A stretch of 64,000 nucleotides of DNA, from NCBI RefSeq assembly GCF_019049855.1, contig NZ_JAHLSY010000001.1:124001-188000 (forward strand). The letters run 5' to 3'. The stretch's first letter is position 1, and every line of letters begins with the position of its first letter. Source of the stretch: Hydrogenophilus thiooxidans (lineage in GTDB: Bacteria > Pseudomonadota > Gammaproteobacteria > Burkholderiales > Rhodocyclaceae). The notes beneath the pieces are model-generated. The model was not told the DNA's origin and did not search any database. It saw only the letters and a list, made by a program, of their open reading frames with translations. Shown in pieces: positions 23,889 through 30,248 of the stretch. The position numbers and the translations under genes were made by a program.

Positions 23889-24328
23889 AAAGCCAACCCT
23901 TGGAATGGCTCGGGGAGGTCGGCAAAGGAGAGCGACCGCATCGCCTCTTGCTGTTTCGCCCAACCGGCTTCAGACCAAAGCTCGAGATGACTCCCTTGCC
24001 CAACCAACCACACGTTCTTTTCCAACTCGGCCCATTGCCGCAACGATGGCGCCAACAACACCCGGCCCGCGCCATCGAGCGTCTGCTCTTCGGCAAACCC
24101 TACCAACAGCCGCTTCAACGCTGCGGCACGCGGATCGAGCCCAGGCATGCGAACGATCTCGTCGCGAATCGGCTGCCAAACCGATTGCGGATAGAGCACG
24201 ACACAGCGGTGGGGATGCGCGGTCAGCACCAGTGGGGCTCCGTCTGGGCAGAGCAGTTCGCGGTGCCGCTGCGGGATCGTCATCCGCCCTTTCGCATCGA
24301 GTGTGAGCGCCACCGCGCCTTGAAACAT
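23885..24328 (-). CDS. mraZ: Transcriptional regulator MraZ
   Basis: MraZ is the AbrB-like DNA-binding protein that heads the division and cell-wall operon and represses it in E. coli. The 147-residue product has two copies of the swapped-hairpin domain: FQGAVALTLDAKGRMTIPQRHRELL and, in the second half, TLDGAGRVLLAPSLRQWAEL. The DxxGR motif is present in both. A run of 10-bp-spaced GTGGG-like repeats, its known operator type, ends within 5 nt of its start codon, so autoregulation is likely. Confidence 0.96.
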   Translation of the reverse strand: MFQGAVALTLDAKGRMTIPQRHRELLCPDGAPLVLTAHPHRCVVLYPQSVWQPIRDEIVRMPGLDPRAAALKRLLVGFAEEQTLDGAGRVLLAPSLRQWAELEKNVWLVGQGSHLELWSEAGWAKQQEAMRSLSFADLPEPFQGLAL

Positions 24329-24333
24329 ATTGC

Positions 24334-24378
24334 TCCACCCAAACCCCTTTTACCCCACTTTTTACCACTTACTCCCAC
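24334..24378 (-). promoter_or_regulatory. MraZ operator: five 10-bp-spaced GTGGG-like repeats
   Basis: Read on the minus strand towards mraZ, the boxes are GTGGG (24378-24374), GTGGT (24368-24364), GTGGG (24358-24354), AGGGG (24348-24344) and GTGGA (24338-24334). Each starts exactly 10 bp after the last, so all face the same side of the helix. Characterised MraZ operators are tandem GTGGG boxes with 5-nt spacers. The AT-rich stretch at 24379-24420 is the likely site of the operon promoter, but I could not settle -35 and -10 boxes. Confidence 0.8.
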
Positions 24379-24427
24379 ATAAAACTACTGAATAAATTTA
24401 CACTTATAAAAAACTGGCGGACCTGTA

Positions 24428-24456
24428 GGGAAAAAGGGGCAATCGATTGCCGAAAA
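24428..24456 (-). terminator. Likely intrinsic terminator of rnpB
   Basis: The palindrome GGCAATCGATTGCC at 24438-24451 can form a 5 bp stem with a TCGA loop. On the minus strand it is preceded by TTTTTC and followed by CCTTTTT. It stands 44 nt downstream of the rnpB 3' end and upstream of the mraZ promoter region. The stem is short, so the assignment is moderate. Confidence 0.5.
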
Positions 24457-24494
24457 ACGTGGGACGAAAACGGGAGAAGTCAAGGAGAAGAAAC

Positions 24495-24866
24495 GGAAGC
24501 CCGCCGGTAAGCCGGGTTCTGTCGCAGGCGGCAGCACCGCCTGGGGCAGTCATTCCTCTAGGCCTGACGTCACCGCCAGGCTCGAGCGGCCAACCCGGAA
24601 GCGGCGCGAGCCACGCCATCGCTTCCCTATTCGGCCTTGCTCCGGATGGGGTTTACCGTGCCGGTCCGGTTACCCGTCCCGCGGTGGGCTCTTACCCCAC
24701 CGTTTCACCCTTGCCTGATCCCGTAGAAAGGGCCATCGGCGGTCTGTTCTCTGTGGCACTTTCCGTCGCCTCACGGCGCCCGGCCGTTAGCCGGCATCCT
24801 GCTCTGCGGAGCCCGGACTTTCCTCCCCCGTCGTTGCGACGGCGGCGACTGCCCTGGCGGACTTCC
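24495..24866 (-). ncRNA. rnpB: RNase P RNA, bacterial class A
   Basis: This catalytic RNA trims the 5' leader of tRNA precursors. On the minus strand the RNA begins with GGAAGTCCGCC, which pairs with GGCGGGCTTCC at its 3' end (helix P1). The near-universal GAGGAAAGTCCGGGCTCC core lies at about 24806-24828, followed by GCAGGATGCCGGCTAACGGC, and ACAGA with ACC-rich J-regions further on. The 3' part contains AACCCGGCTTACCGG, close to the E. coli end. The length of about 370 nt is normal for class A. Ends are taken from the P1 pairing and may be off by a few bases. Confidence 0.95.
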
Positions 24867-24872
24867 AAAAGT

Positions 24873-24878
24873 ATTATA
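24873..24878 (-). promoter_or_regulatory. rnpB -10 box
   Basis: A perfect TATAAT on the minus strand ends 6 nt before the inferred RNA 5' end at 24866, the right distance for a sigma-70 start. A weak -35 candidate (TTTGTT) sits 17 nt further upstream. The box lies 5 nt from the 3' end of the upstream lipoprotein gene. Confidence 0.75.
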
Positions 24879-24883
24879 AAGGC

Positions 24884-25318
24884 TTACTGTGCCGCAACAA
24901 AGACCACCCGACCGTCTTTTTCTTGAAACGTTCCCACCAACGGCCCCAACGATTGCGGATTAGGGTTCGGCCAGCGCTGTACTTTGCAATCTTCGGTCGT
25001 CGCCAAATACCAACTGCCCTTTTGCTCGAGCGCCCAAAGGAGATCCCCGGCGCGATAGACCCGCATCGACGCCATGGGGGTGCCATCTTCTTGGATGCGC
25101 CAACGGCGCTGACAGACCGGCAGGCGGCTCACCAAAACGAACTGTTCGATTGCCGCAAAGGGCAGCCGCTGCTCGCGCACCAAAATCAACGCATGCTCGC
25201 GCCCTTCGATCTGGTACGCCGTCGCCGAATTCTCACAGCCGATCAGAACGAGCGCCGCTACCCCCAAAAGAAAAGGGGTCAGCAACCGCCCCCGCAATTC
25301 ATTGATGCTCCTTGCCAT
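24884..25318 (-). CDS. Hypothetical lipoprotein
   Basis: A 144-residue product with a short basic N-terminus, a hydrophobic stretch and the lipobox LVLIGC, cleavage before Cys28 being expected. The mature part has four Cys including the lipid-bearing one and Trp/Arg-rich strands (VCQRRWRIQEDGTPMASMRVY) but no motif I can place. It overlaps the 3' end of pyrC by 20 nt and may be translationally coupled to it. The function is unknown. Confidence 0.7.
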   Translation of the reverse strand: MARSINELRGRLLTPFLLGVAALVLIGCENSATAYQIEGREHALILVREQRLPFAAIEQFVLVSRLPVCQRRWRIQEDGTPMASMRVYRAGDLLWALEQKGSWYLATTEDCKVQRWPNPNPQSLGPLVGTFQEKDGRVVFVAAQ

Positions 25319-26378
25319 CGCTCACCTCCACCTGCCATTCAAGCGTCTCTCCCGCTGAGAGCGGCACCAAAGGATCGTCGGGAAGATAGGGAAACGTTTG
25401 CGGTACCGTCCAGGTGCGTCGCACCAACGTCACCTGCTCGGTTGCCCGCGGGAAACCGTAGAATGCGGCGCCAAAGCGTGCCGCGAAATCGGGCAACCGA
25501 TCAAGCGCCCCCACCGACGCAAACGCTTTCGCGTAGAGCGGCAACGCCGCGTACGCCGTGTAACAGCCTGCGCACCCACAGGCCGCCTCTTTTGTACTGC
25601 GCGCATGGGGGGCAGAATCGGTACCCAAAAAGAATTTAGGGTTGCCACTCGTAGCCGCTCGAACGAGCGCCTGCCGATGCTGCTCCCGTTTGAGCACTGG
25701 CAAACAGTAGTAGTGAGGACGAATCCCGCCCTGGAAAATCGCGTTGCGGTTATAAAGCAGGTGGTGCGCCGTGATCGTCGCGGCAACGTTTTCTGGTGCC
25801 GCTTCGACGAACGCCACCGCTTCAGCGGTGGTGATGTGTTCGAGCACCACTTTGAGCCCTGGAAAACGGCGCACGATCGGATCCAGCACCCGCTCGATGA
25901 AAACTGCCTCACGATCAAAGAGGTCGATCTCCGGATCGGTGACTTCGCCATGCACGCAGAGCACAATCCCGCGCGCTTCCATCCGTTCCAGAACGGGATA
26001 GACCCGCTCGATGCACCGAACGCCGCTCTCGGCATTGGTTGTTGCCCCAGCCGGATAGAGCTTCACCGCACGAACCTGCCCCTTTGTTGCCGCTGCGCGG
26101 TCGATTTCGGCAACTGGCGTCGTTTCGGTTAAATAGAGCGTCATGATCGGCTCGAAGCGCGCTGCCGCTCCGGATAGGGCACGGACCACGGAAAGGATCC
26201 GCTCGCGGTAGGCGAGCGCTTCGGCAACCGTGGTCACAGGGGGTTTCAAATTGGGCATGATCAGCGCGCGACCAAAAACCGCCGCGGTATGGGGCACCAC
26301 CGCGGCAAGAGCTGCGCCGTCGCGAACATGCAAATGCCAATCGTCAGGCCGGGGCAAAGCAAACCGCTCAACGGTCAT
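25299..26378 (-). CDS. pyrC: Dihydroorotase
   Basis: PyrC closes carbamoyl-aspartate to dihydroorotate, step three of pyrimidine synthesis. The 359-residue protein is a class II (E. coli-type) dihydroorotase: zinc motif DDWHLHVRDG, the carbamylated-Lys region VKLYPAGATTNAESGV, HGEVTDPEIDLFDRE, VLEHITTAEAV and the catalytic GTDSAPHARSTKE. The ATG at 26378 gives the family N-terminus; an earlier codon at 26399 is inside rsmI. It overlaps rsmI by 11 nt. Confidence 0.97.
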   Translation of the reverse strand: MTVERFALPRPDDWHLHVRDGAALAAVVPHTAAVFGRALIMPNLKPPVTTVAEALAYRERILSVVRALSGAAARFEPIMTLYLTETTPVAEIDRAAATKGQVRAVKLYPAGATTNAESGVRCIERVYPVLERMEARGIVLCVHGEVTDPEIDLFDREAVFIERVLDPIVRRFPGLKVVLEHITTAEAVAFVEAAPENVAATITAHHLLYNRNAIFQGGIRPHYYCLPVLKREQHRQALVRAATSGNPKFFLGTDSAPHARSTKEAACGCAGCYTAYAALPLYAKAFASVGALDRLPDFAARFGAAFYGFPRATEQVTLVRRTWTVPQTFPYLPDDPLVPLSAGETLEWQVEVSDGKEHQ

Positions 26379-27264
26379 CGCGAATCCTTTCGTGCGCAAT
26401 TACCCAATCATACAACCGGTTCTTGGAAATCTGGAAAAGTTCAGCGGCCCAGCGGACCGCCTCCGAACGCGCCACGCCCGCTGCAAGGAACCGTTCGCAC
26501 CAGGCCCGCGCGTTCGCCGTACGTTCGGAGTCGTCGTTCGCCGGTGGAACGACCAAAACGAATTCACCATGCTTGCGCTCACGCCGTGCCGCCAGCCACG
26601 CTTGGGCCTCGGTTACGGTTCCGCGAAAACTCTCTTCAAAACGCTTGGTCATCTCCCGTGCGACGAACACGGGATGGTTCGCCCCGAGCGTAGCAGCGAA
26701 ATCGGCAAGCGCTTCGTCGATCCGGTGGGGCGTTTCGAACCAGACCGTAGGCAGATCCCCTGTGGCCGCTTCGCGGATTGCGGCACGGCGCTGCGCCGCT
26801 TTTGCCGGCAAAAAACCGCGAAAAGCAAAACCCGTCTCCCCCCACCCCGAAATCGAGATCGCTGCGGTCACCGCGCTGGGGCCTGGAATCGCCACCACCG
26901 GAAACCCTTGCTCGCGCACCATGGCAACCACCTTGACACCGGGGTCAGAAACGGCAGGGGTCCCCGCGTCACTTACCAACGCCCAGTGCTCGCCAGCGGC
27001 AAGGCGCGCACACAAAAGCGCCGCGGCGCTGCGCTCGTTGTGGGCGTGTAGCGCAACGAGCGGCGTGCGAATCCCCCAACTTTCCAACAACCGCGCCGTG
27101 ACGCGCGTATCTTCTGCCGCGATCCCCGCTACCCCCGAAAGCACCGCCAATGCGCGCACAGAGAGGTCGAACCGGTTGCCAAGCGGGGTTGCGACTACGT
27201 ACAATGCAGCCGTCGGCAACCGCCATGAGGCCTCCTCCGCCAACGCACGCCAATCCGCTTGCAT
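26368..27264 (-). CDS. rsmI: 16S rRNA (cytidine-1402-2'-O)-methyltransferase
   Basis: RsmI adds the 2'-O-methyl to C1402 of 16S rRNA, the same base that RsmH methylates at N4. The 298-residue tetrapyrrole-methylase-fold protein has LYVVATPLGNRFDLSVRAL, AAEDTRVTARLL, LVSDAGTPAVSDPG and VVAIPGPSAVTAAISISG. The C-terminal end has an RsmI-type helical domain. The ATG at 27264 lies only 12 bp from the divergent yraN start, matching the E. coli yraL/yraM-yraN arrangement minus lpoA. Confidence 0.95.
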   Translation of the reverse strand: MQADWRALAEEASWRLPTAALYVVATPLGNRFDLSVRALAVLSGVAGIAAEDTRVTARLLESWGIRTPLVALHAHNERSAAALLCARLAAGEHWALVSDAGTPAVSDPGVKVVAMVREQGFPVVAIPGPSAVTAAISISGWGETGFAFRGFLPAKAAQRRAAIREAATGDLPTVWFETPHRIDEALADFAATLGANHPVFVAREMTKRFEESFRGTVTEAQAWLAARRERKHGEFVLVVPPANDDSERTANARAWCERFLAAGVARSEAVRWAAELFQISKNRLYDWVIAHERIRDDR

Positions 27265-27276
27265 CTTTACCCCCCT

Positions 27277-27687
27277 ATGCCATTTTCTGATTCTCGCACA
27301 ACTGCGACCCACCACCCACCAGACGCCCGCACCATCGGCACCCATTTCGAAAACCGAGCGGCGCAATGGTGCCATGACCGCGGCTGGACGGTCATTGCCC
27401 GCAACGTCCGCTGCCGACGCGGCGAGATCGACATCATTGCCCTGGATGGAACAACGCTGGTCTTCCTCGAAGTGCGTTACCGCCGCTCCGTCCGTTACGG
27501 CTCGGCGGTCGAGAGCGTCACCCCCGCGAAGCTGCAAAGCCTGACCGCCGCAATCCGTTACTGGCTCAACAGCCGCGAAGGGCGTCTCTATGCCCGTCGC
27601 GCGATGCGGTGCGATCTCTTGGCCTATTGCGGCACTCAGCCTGAGCCTCAGTGGATCCCCAACGCGTTTACCCCTTCCCCTTGGTAA
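27277..27687 (+). CDS. yraN: YraN family protein (UPF0102, nuclease-like fold)
   Basis: The 136-residue product has the UPF0102 core: GTHFENRAAQWCHDRGWTVIARNVRCRRGEIDIIALDG followed by LVFLEVRYRR. The E-I-D-...-E-V-(K/R) spacing is that of restriction-endonuclease-like folds, with Arg in place of the usual Lys (EVRYR). Its biochemical role is not established. Only 12 bp separate it from divergent rsmI, so its promoter must lie within rsmI or the transcript is nearly leaderless. DiaA follows 10 nt later. Confidence 0.85.
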   Translation: MPFSDSRTTATHHPPDARTIGTHFENRAAQWCHDRGWTVIARNVRCRRGEIDIIALDGTTLVFLEVRYRRSVRYGSAVESVTPAKLQSLTAAIRYWLNSREGRLYARRAMRCDLLAYCGTQPEPQWIPNAFTPSPW

Positions 27688-27697
27688 ACTGCACCCT

Positions 27698-28258
27698 ATG
27701 GATCTGATCGAAGCCTTGAGCGACCGCTTTGCGTTCCAGCAAAGCCTTTACCGCGAAACCGTCGACGCCTTGGCGCCCCCGCTTGCTGCCGCAGCGGAAA
27801 TCTTGGCGCAAACGGTCTTGAGCGGTAACCGACTGTGGATCGTGAGCGGCCCAGGGACCCACCACCTTGCTGCCCATTTCACCGAACGGCTCTGGTACGG
27901 ACTCGAACGCGAACGCCCCCCTTTTGCCGCAGTTCACCTGCCCAGCGCCGCAACGCCGCCACCGCACGGGCAACCGCTGGACGTTTTGGCGCAACCGGGC
28001 GACTGCGTCATGATCCTGCTTGGCCGCGGTCCGAGCGAAACCCTACGCGCTGCGATGCGCACTGCGCTTGAAGCCCAATCCCCTTTGATCGTGATCGGCC
28101 ACGACCCAGACGAACACATCTGGTCGCAACTGCGCGGTGGCGACGTGCCTGTGGCGCTACCGGAACTTCCCCCCGCACAACAGGACGAACTGCTCCTCTT
28201 CTTACTCAACGCGCTTACCGAAACCTGGGAACAACTCTTATTTGGAGAAGTGGTATGA
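27698..28258 (+). CDS. diaA: SIS-domain protein, DiaA-like
   Basis: The 186-residue protein is a single SIS (sugar isomerase) domain: LWIVSGPGTHHLAAHFTERL, then VMILLGRGPSETLRAAM and LIVIGHD. DiaA of E. coli binds DnaA and times replication; GmhA, the phosphoheptose isomerase, is the alternative. The order yraN-diaA-dolP favours DiaA. The usual LxxGNGxS loop is changed to VSGPGTHH, so direct catalysis is doubtful. It overlaps the next gene by 4 nt. Confidence 0.78.
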   Translation: MDLIEALSDRFAFQQSLYRETVDALAPPLAAAAEILAQTVLSGNRLWIVSGPGTHHLAAHFTERLWYGLERERPPFAAVHLPSAATPPPHGQPLDVLAQPGDCVMILLGRGPSETLRAAMRTALEAQSPLIVIGHDPDEHIWSQLRGGDVPVALPELPPAQQDELLLFLLNALTETWEQLLFGEVV

Positions 28259-28884
28259 AAAAAACGACCCTGACGCTCACCCTAGGGTTGGCGGTGCTCA
28301 CCCCCACCCTGTCGGGCTGCTTTCCCGCAGTCGCCACCGGTGTTGCGGCAACCGCAGCGGTTGCCGCGGACCGGCGAACCGGTGGCGCGATCGTCGAAGA
28401 CGAGCAACTGGAATGGAAGATCAGTAGCGCGATCCAACAAGCGCTTGGCGATCGCGCCCATGTGAACGTCACCTCCTTTAACCGCATCGTGCTCCTCACG
28501 GGCGAAGTCCCCGACGAAGCGGCCAAGCAACGCGCGGAAACACTCGCCAAAAAAACCGAAAACGTCCGCACTGTCGTCAATGAACTGATCATTGCGCCCC
28601 CCTCTGCACTTGCATCGCGCGCCAACGACGCATCGCTCACCACGCAGGTCAAAGCGCGGTTGGTAGGCAACCGTGATGTCCCCGCCCACCTCGTCAAGGT
28701 GGTCACCGAAGGGGGGGTGGTCTTCCTAATGGGGCTTGTGACGCGCCGCGAAGGCGACGCAGCCACCTATGTTGCCCGCACCACCTCAGGGGTGAAGCGG
28801 GTGGTGCGCGTCTTCGAATTCATCAGCGACGAAGAGGCGAAGCGGCTCGATCATGCAGCGAAGCAGTCGCAGAACGGGCGATGA
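28255..28884 (+). CDS. dolP: BON-domain outer-membrane lipoprotein, DolP-like
   Basis: The 209-residue product has a signal peptide with lipobox TLSGC, a short glycine/alanine-rich stretch, and two BON domains (about residues 45-115, with LLTGEVPDEAAKQRAETLAK, and 125-195, with GVVFLMGLVTRREGDAATYVA, each quoted only for its core). DolP (YraP) binds anionic lipids at division sites and supports envelope integrity. It overlaps diaA by 4 nt. A GC-rich hairpin 50 nt past the stop may end the transcript. Confidence 0.88.
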   Translation: MKKTTLTLTLGLAVLTPTLSGCFPAVATGVAATAAVAADRRTGGAIVEDEQLEWKISSAIQQALGDRAHVNVTSFNRIVLLTGEVPDEAAKQRAETLAKKTENVRTVVNELIIAPPSALASRANDASLTTQVKARLVGNRDVPAHLVKVVTEGGVVFLMGLVTRREGDAATYVARTTSGVKRVVRVFEFISDEEAKRLDHAAKQSQNGR

Positions 28885-28934
28885 CGGCTACTGCTTTCTT
28901 CCCTCGCCAACGGAAACAACGGAATAACCCTACC

Positions 28935-28959
28935 GCCCCCTTCGCGCAGCAAAGGGGGC
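28935..28959 (+). terminator. Possible terminator hairpin after dolP
   Basis: GCCCCCTT at 28935-28942 pairs with AAGGGGGC at 28952-28959 around a 9-nt loop. There is no clear T-run after it on the plus strand (ACGCTTTG follows), so it could be a weak terminator or only an mRNA-stabilising stem at the end of yraN-diaA-dolP. Confidence 0.35.
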
Positions 28960-29072
28960 ACGCTTTGGGCGCAAATCCTCTTTCAATATTCATCGTTGCT
29001 AATCGCAACAGCCCGCCAAAGTCATAAACGCACTCCGGAAGTTCACTTTCCGGTGCGCCTCTGCACCATTCA

Positions 29073-29089
29073 TGCACAATTTTGGTGCA
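29073..29089 (+). promoter_or_regulatory. NtrC-type enhancer site upstream of nirC
   Basis: TGCACAATTTTGGTGCA matches the NtrC consensus TGCAC-N7-GTGCA exactly. It is centred about 116 bp before the predicted sigma-54 start, a normal enhancer distance. It overlaps a second palindrome, GGTGCAGTGCACC (29084-29096), and another TGCACC lies at 29062-29067, so several NtrC dimers could bind together. Confidence 0.75.
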
Positions 29090-29170
29090 GTGCACCAAAT
29101 TTCAACAACAATGCCCCTCCGAAAAGCGCAACCTTGCAATTTTTTATTTTATTTCAATAACATACATTTT

Positions 29171-29186
29171 AGGCATCCATTTTGCT
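29171..29186 (+). promoter_or_regulatory. Sigma-54 promoter of nirC
   Basis: AGGCATCCATTTTGCT fits the -24/-12 pattern: GG at 29172-29173 and GC at 29184-29185 with exactly 10 bases between, and a perfect TTGCT at -12. The -24 part is TGGCAC-like with two changes. Transcription would start near 29197, giving an 88-nt leader. Confidence 0.65.
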
Positions 29187-29284
29187 GAGAAAAACTCGGG
29201 CTACCTTGGCCCAAAGTCGGCCAACCGCCCACGGGCACAGCGCCGAAAAGTCCCAGTAACAATAGAATTGAAGGAGGTTTCACC

Positions 29285-30175
29285 ATGTCATATCTCGAAC
29301 CCAGCGAATTCGTCACCAAGATGGTCGATCAAGGTGAATCCAAGGTGTACATGTCCGCCAAGGACACGCTCATCCGCGCCTTCATGGCGGGCGCCATCCT
29401 CGGGCTTGCCGCGATGTTTGCGATTACTGTCACCGTCAACACAGGATCGCCGTTACTCGGTGCCATCCTCTTCCCGGTCGGCTTCATCATGCTTTACCTG
29501 ATGAAGTTCGACCTCCTCACAGGGGTGTTCACGCTGGTGCCGCTCGCGCTGCTCGACAAGCGTCCCGGAGTCACCGTTTCTGAGGTACTGCGCAACTGGG
29601 GACTGGTCTTCATCGGTAATTTCGCCGGTGCGCTTTTTGTCGCCTTCCTGATGTCCTTCATTCTCACCTATGGTTACTCCACCGATGGCGGGGTGATCGC
29701 CGAGAAAGTGGGGCATATCGGCGAAGGGCGGACGCTCGGTTACAAGGCGCATGGCATCGAAGGGTGGTTCACCATCTTTATCCGGGGAATTCTGTGTAAC
29801 TGGATGGTCTCTATGGGCGTAGTCGGCGCGATGATCTCGACCTCCGCTACCGGCAAGATGGCAGCGATGTGGATGCCGATCATGCTCTTCTTCTACATGG
29901 GATTCGAACACTCGATCGTCAATATGTTCCTCTTCCCCTTTTCTATGATCATGGGAGGTGGCTTCACCCTGGCCGACTATTTCATCTGGAACGAAATCCC
30001 CACTGCGCTGGGCAACCTCGTAGGCGGATTTCTCCTCGTCGGACTTCCGCTCTACTATACCCACGTTCGGACCAGCCCAGAACGACTGCTCAAGAACGGC
30101 CGGAACGCTGGCAAAAGCGATCGCGAACCCAGCTCACTCCATCGGTACGGTGAGACACTCAAAGCAAGCCTCTGA
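29285..30175 (+). CDS. nirC: Formate/nitrite transporter family channel, NirC-like
   Basis: A 296-residue membrane protein with six hydrophobic segments typical of the FNT family, pentameric channels for formate, nitrite or similar small anions. It has KFDLLTGVF in the region of the first broken helix, the LCNWMVSMG segment and the central-pore His in GFEHSIVNMFLFP, the residue known in FocA and NirC to control anion passage. Neighbouring nitrate and nitrite reductase genes and NtrC/sigma-54 control favour nitrite uptake or efflux. The last 30 residues are a charged tail beyond the core. A strong AAGGAGGT ribosome site precedes ATG 29285. Confidence 0.85.
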   Translation: MSYLEPSEFVTKMVDQGESKVYMSAKDTLIRAFMAGAILGLAAMFAITVTVNTGSPLLGAILFPVGFIMLYLMKFDLLTGVFTLVPLALLDKRPGVTVSEVLRNWGLVFIGNFAGALFVAFLMSFILTYGYSTDGGVIAEKVGHIGEGRTLGYKAHGIEGWFTIFIRGILCNWMVSMGVVGAMISTSATGKMAAMWMPIMLFFYMGFEHSIVNMFLFPFSMIMGGGFTLADYFIWNEIPTALGNLVGGFLLVGLPLYYTHVRTSPERLLKNGRNAGKSDREPSSLHRYGETLKASL

Positions 30176-30201
30176 CCTCATCACGCCTCTGACCTCATCA
30201 C
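30168..30201 (+). repeat. 17-bp tandem duplication between nirC and the kinase gene
   Basis: GCCTCTGACCTCATCAC occurs at 30168-30184 and again at 30185-30201, followed by another GCCTC. The first copy contains the nirC stop codon. It looks like a slippage duplication that lengthened the gap to the kinase gene. Confidence 0.85.
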
Positions 30202-30248
30202 GCCTCGCCCCCCTACCTGGGGACGAGGCCCCTTGGCGGAACGCGAAC

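Larger units (their letters stand above)
28885..29284. other. Intergenic control region between dolP and nirC
   Basis: These 400 bases hold no convincing gene. From left to right there is a GC-rich hairpin (28935-28959), an NtrC-type palindrome with extra half sites (29062-29096), an A/T-rich stretch (29120-29170), a sigma-54 promoter (29171-29186) and a leader with a TTGGCC/GGCCAA hairpin (29206-29224). It ends in a strong AAGGAGGT ribosome site just before nirC. A minus-strand open frame across part of this region is discounted. Confidence 0.7.

Noticed and set aside
28823-29098. Minus-strand open frame of 91 codons between dolP and nirC
   Set aside because: It overlaps the end of dolP, covers the NtrC-site cluster and has no ribosome site or family pattern; control DNA is the better explanation.
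29206-29224. TTGGCC-N7-GGCCAA hairpin as a NasR/NasT antitermination leader of nirC
   Set aside because: It is a single short stem without a paired upstream hexaloop hairpin or a T-run, and no nasR or nasT gene is in the window.
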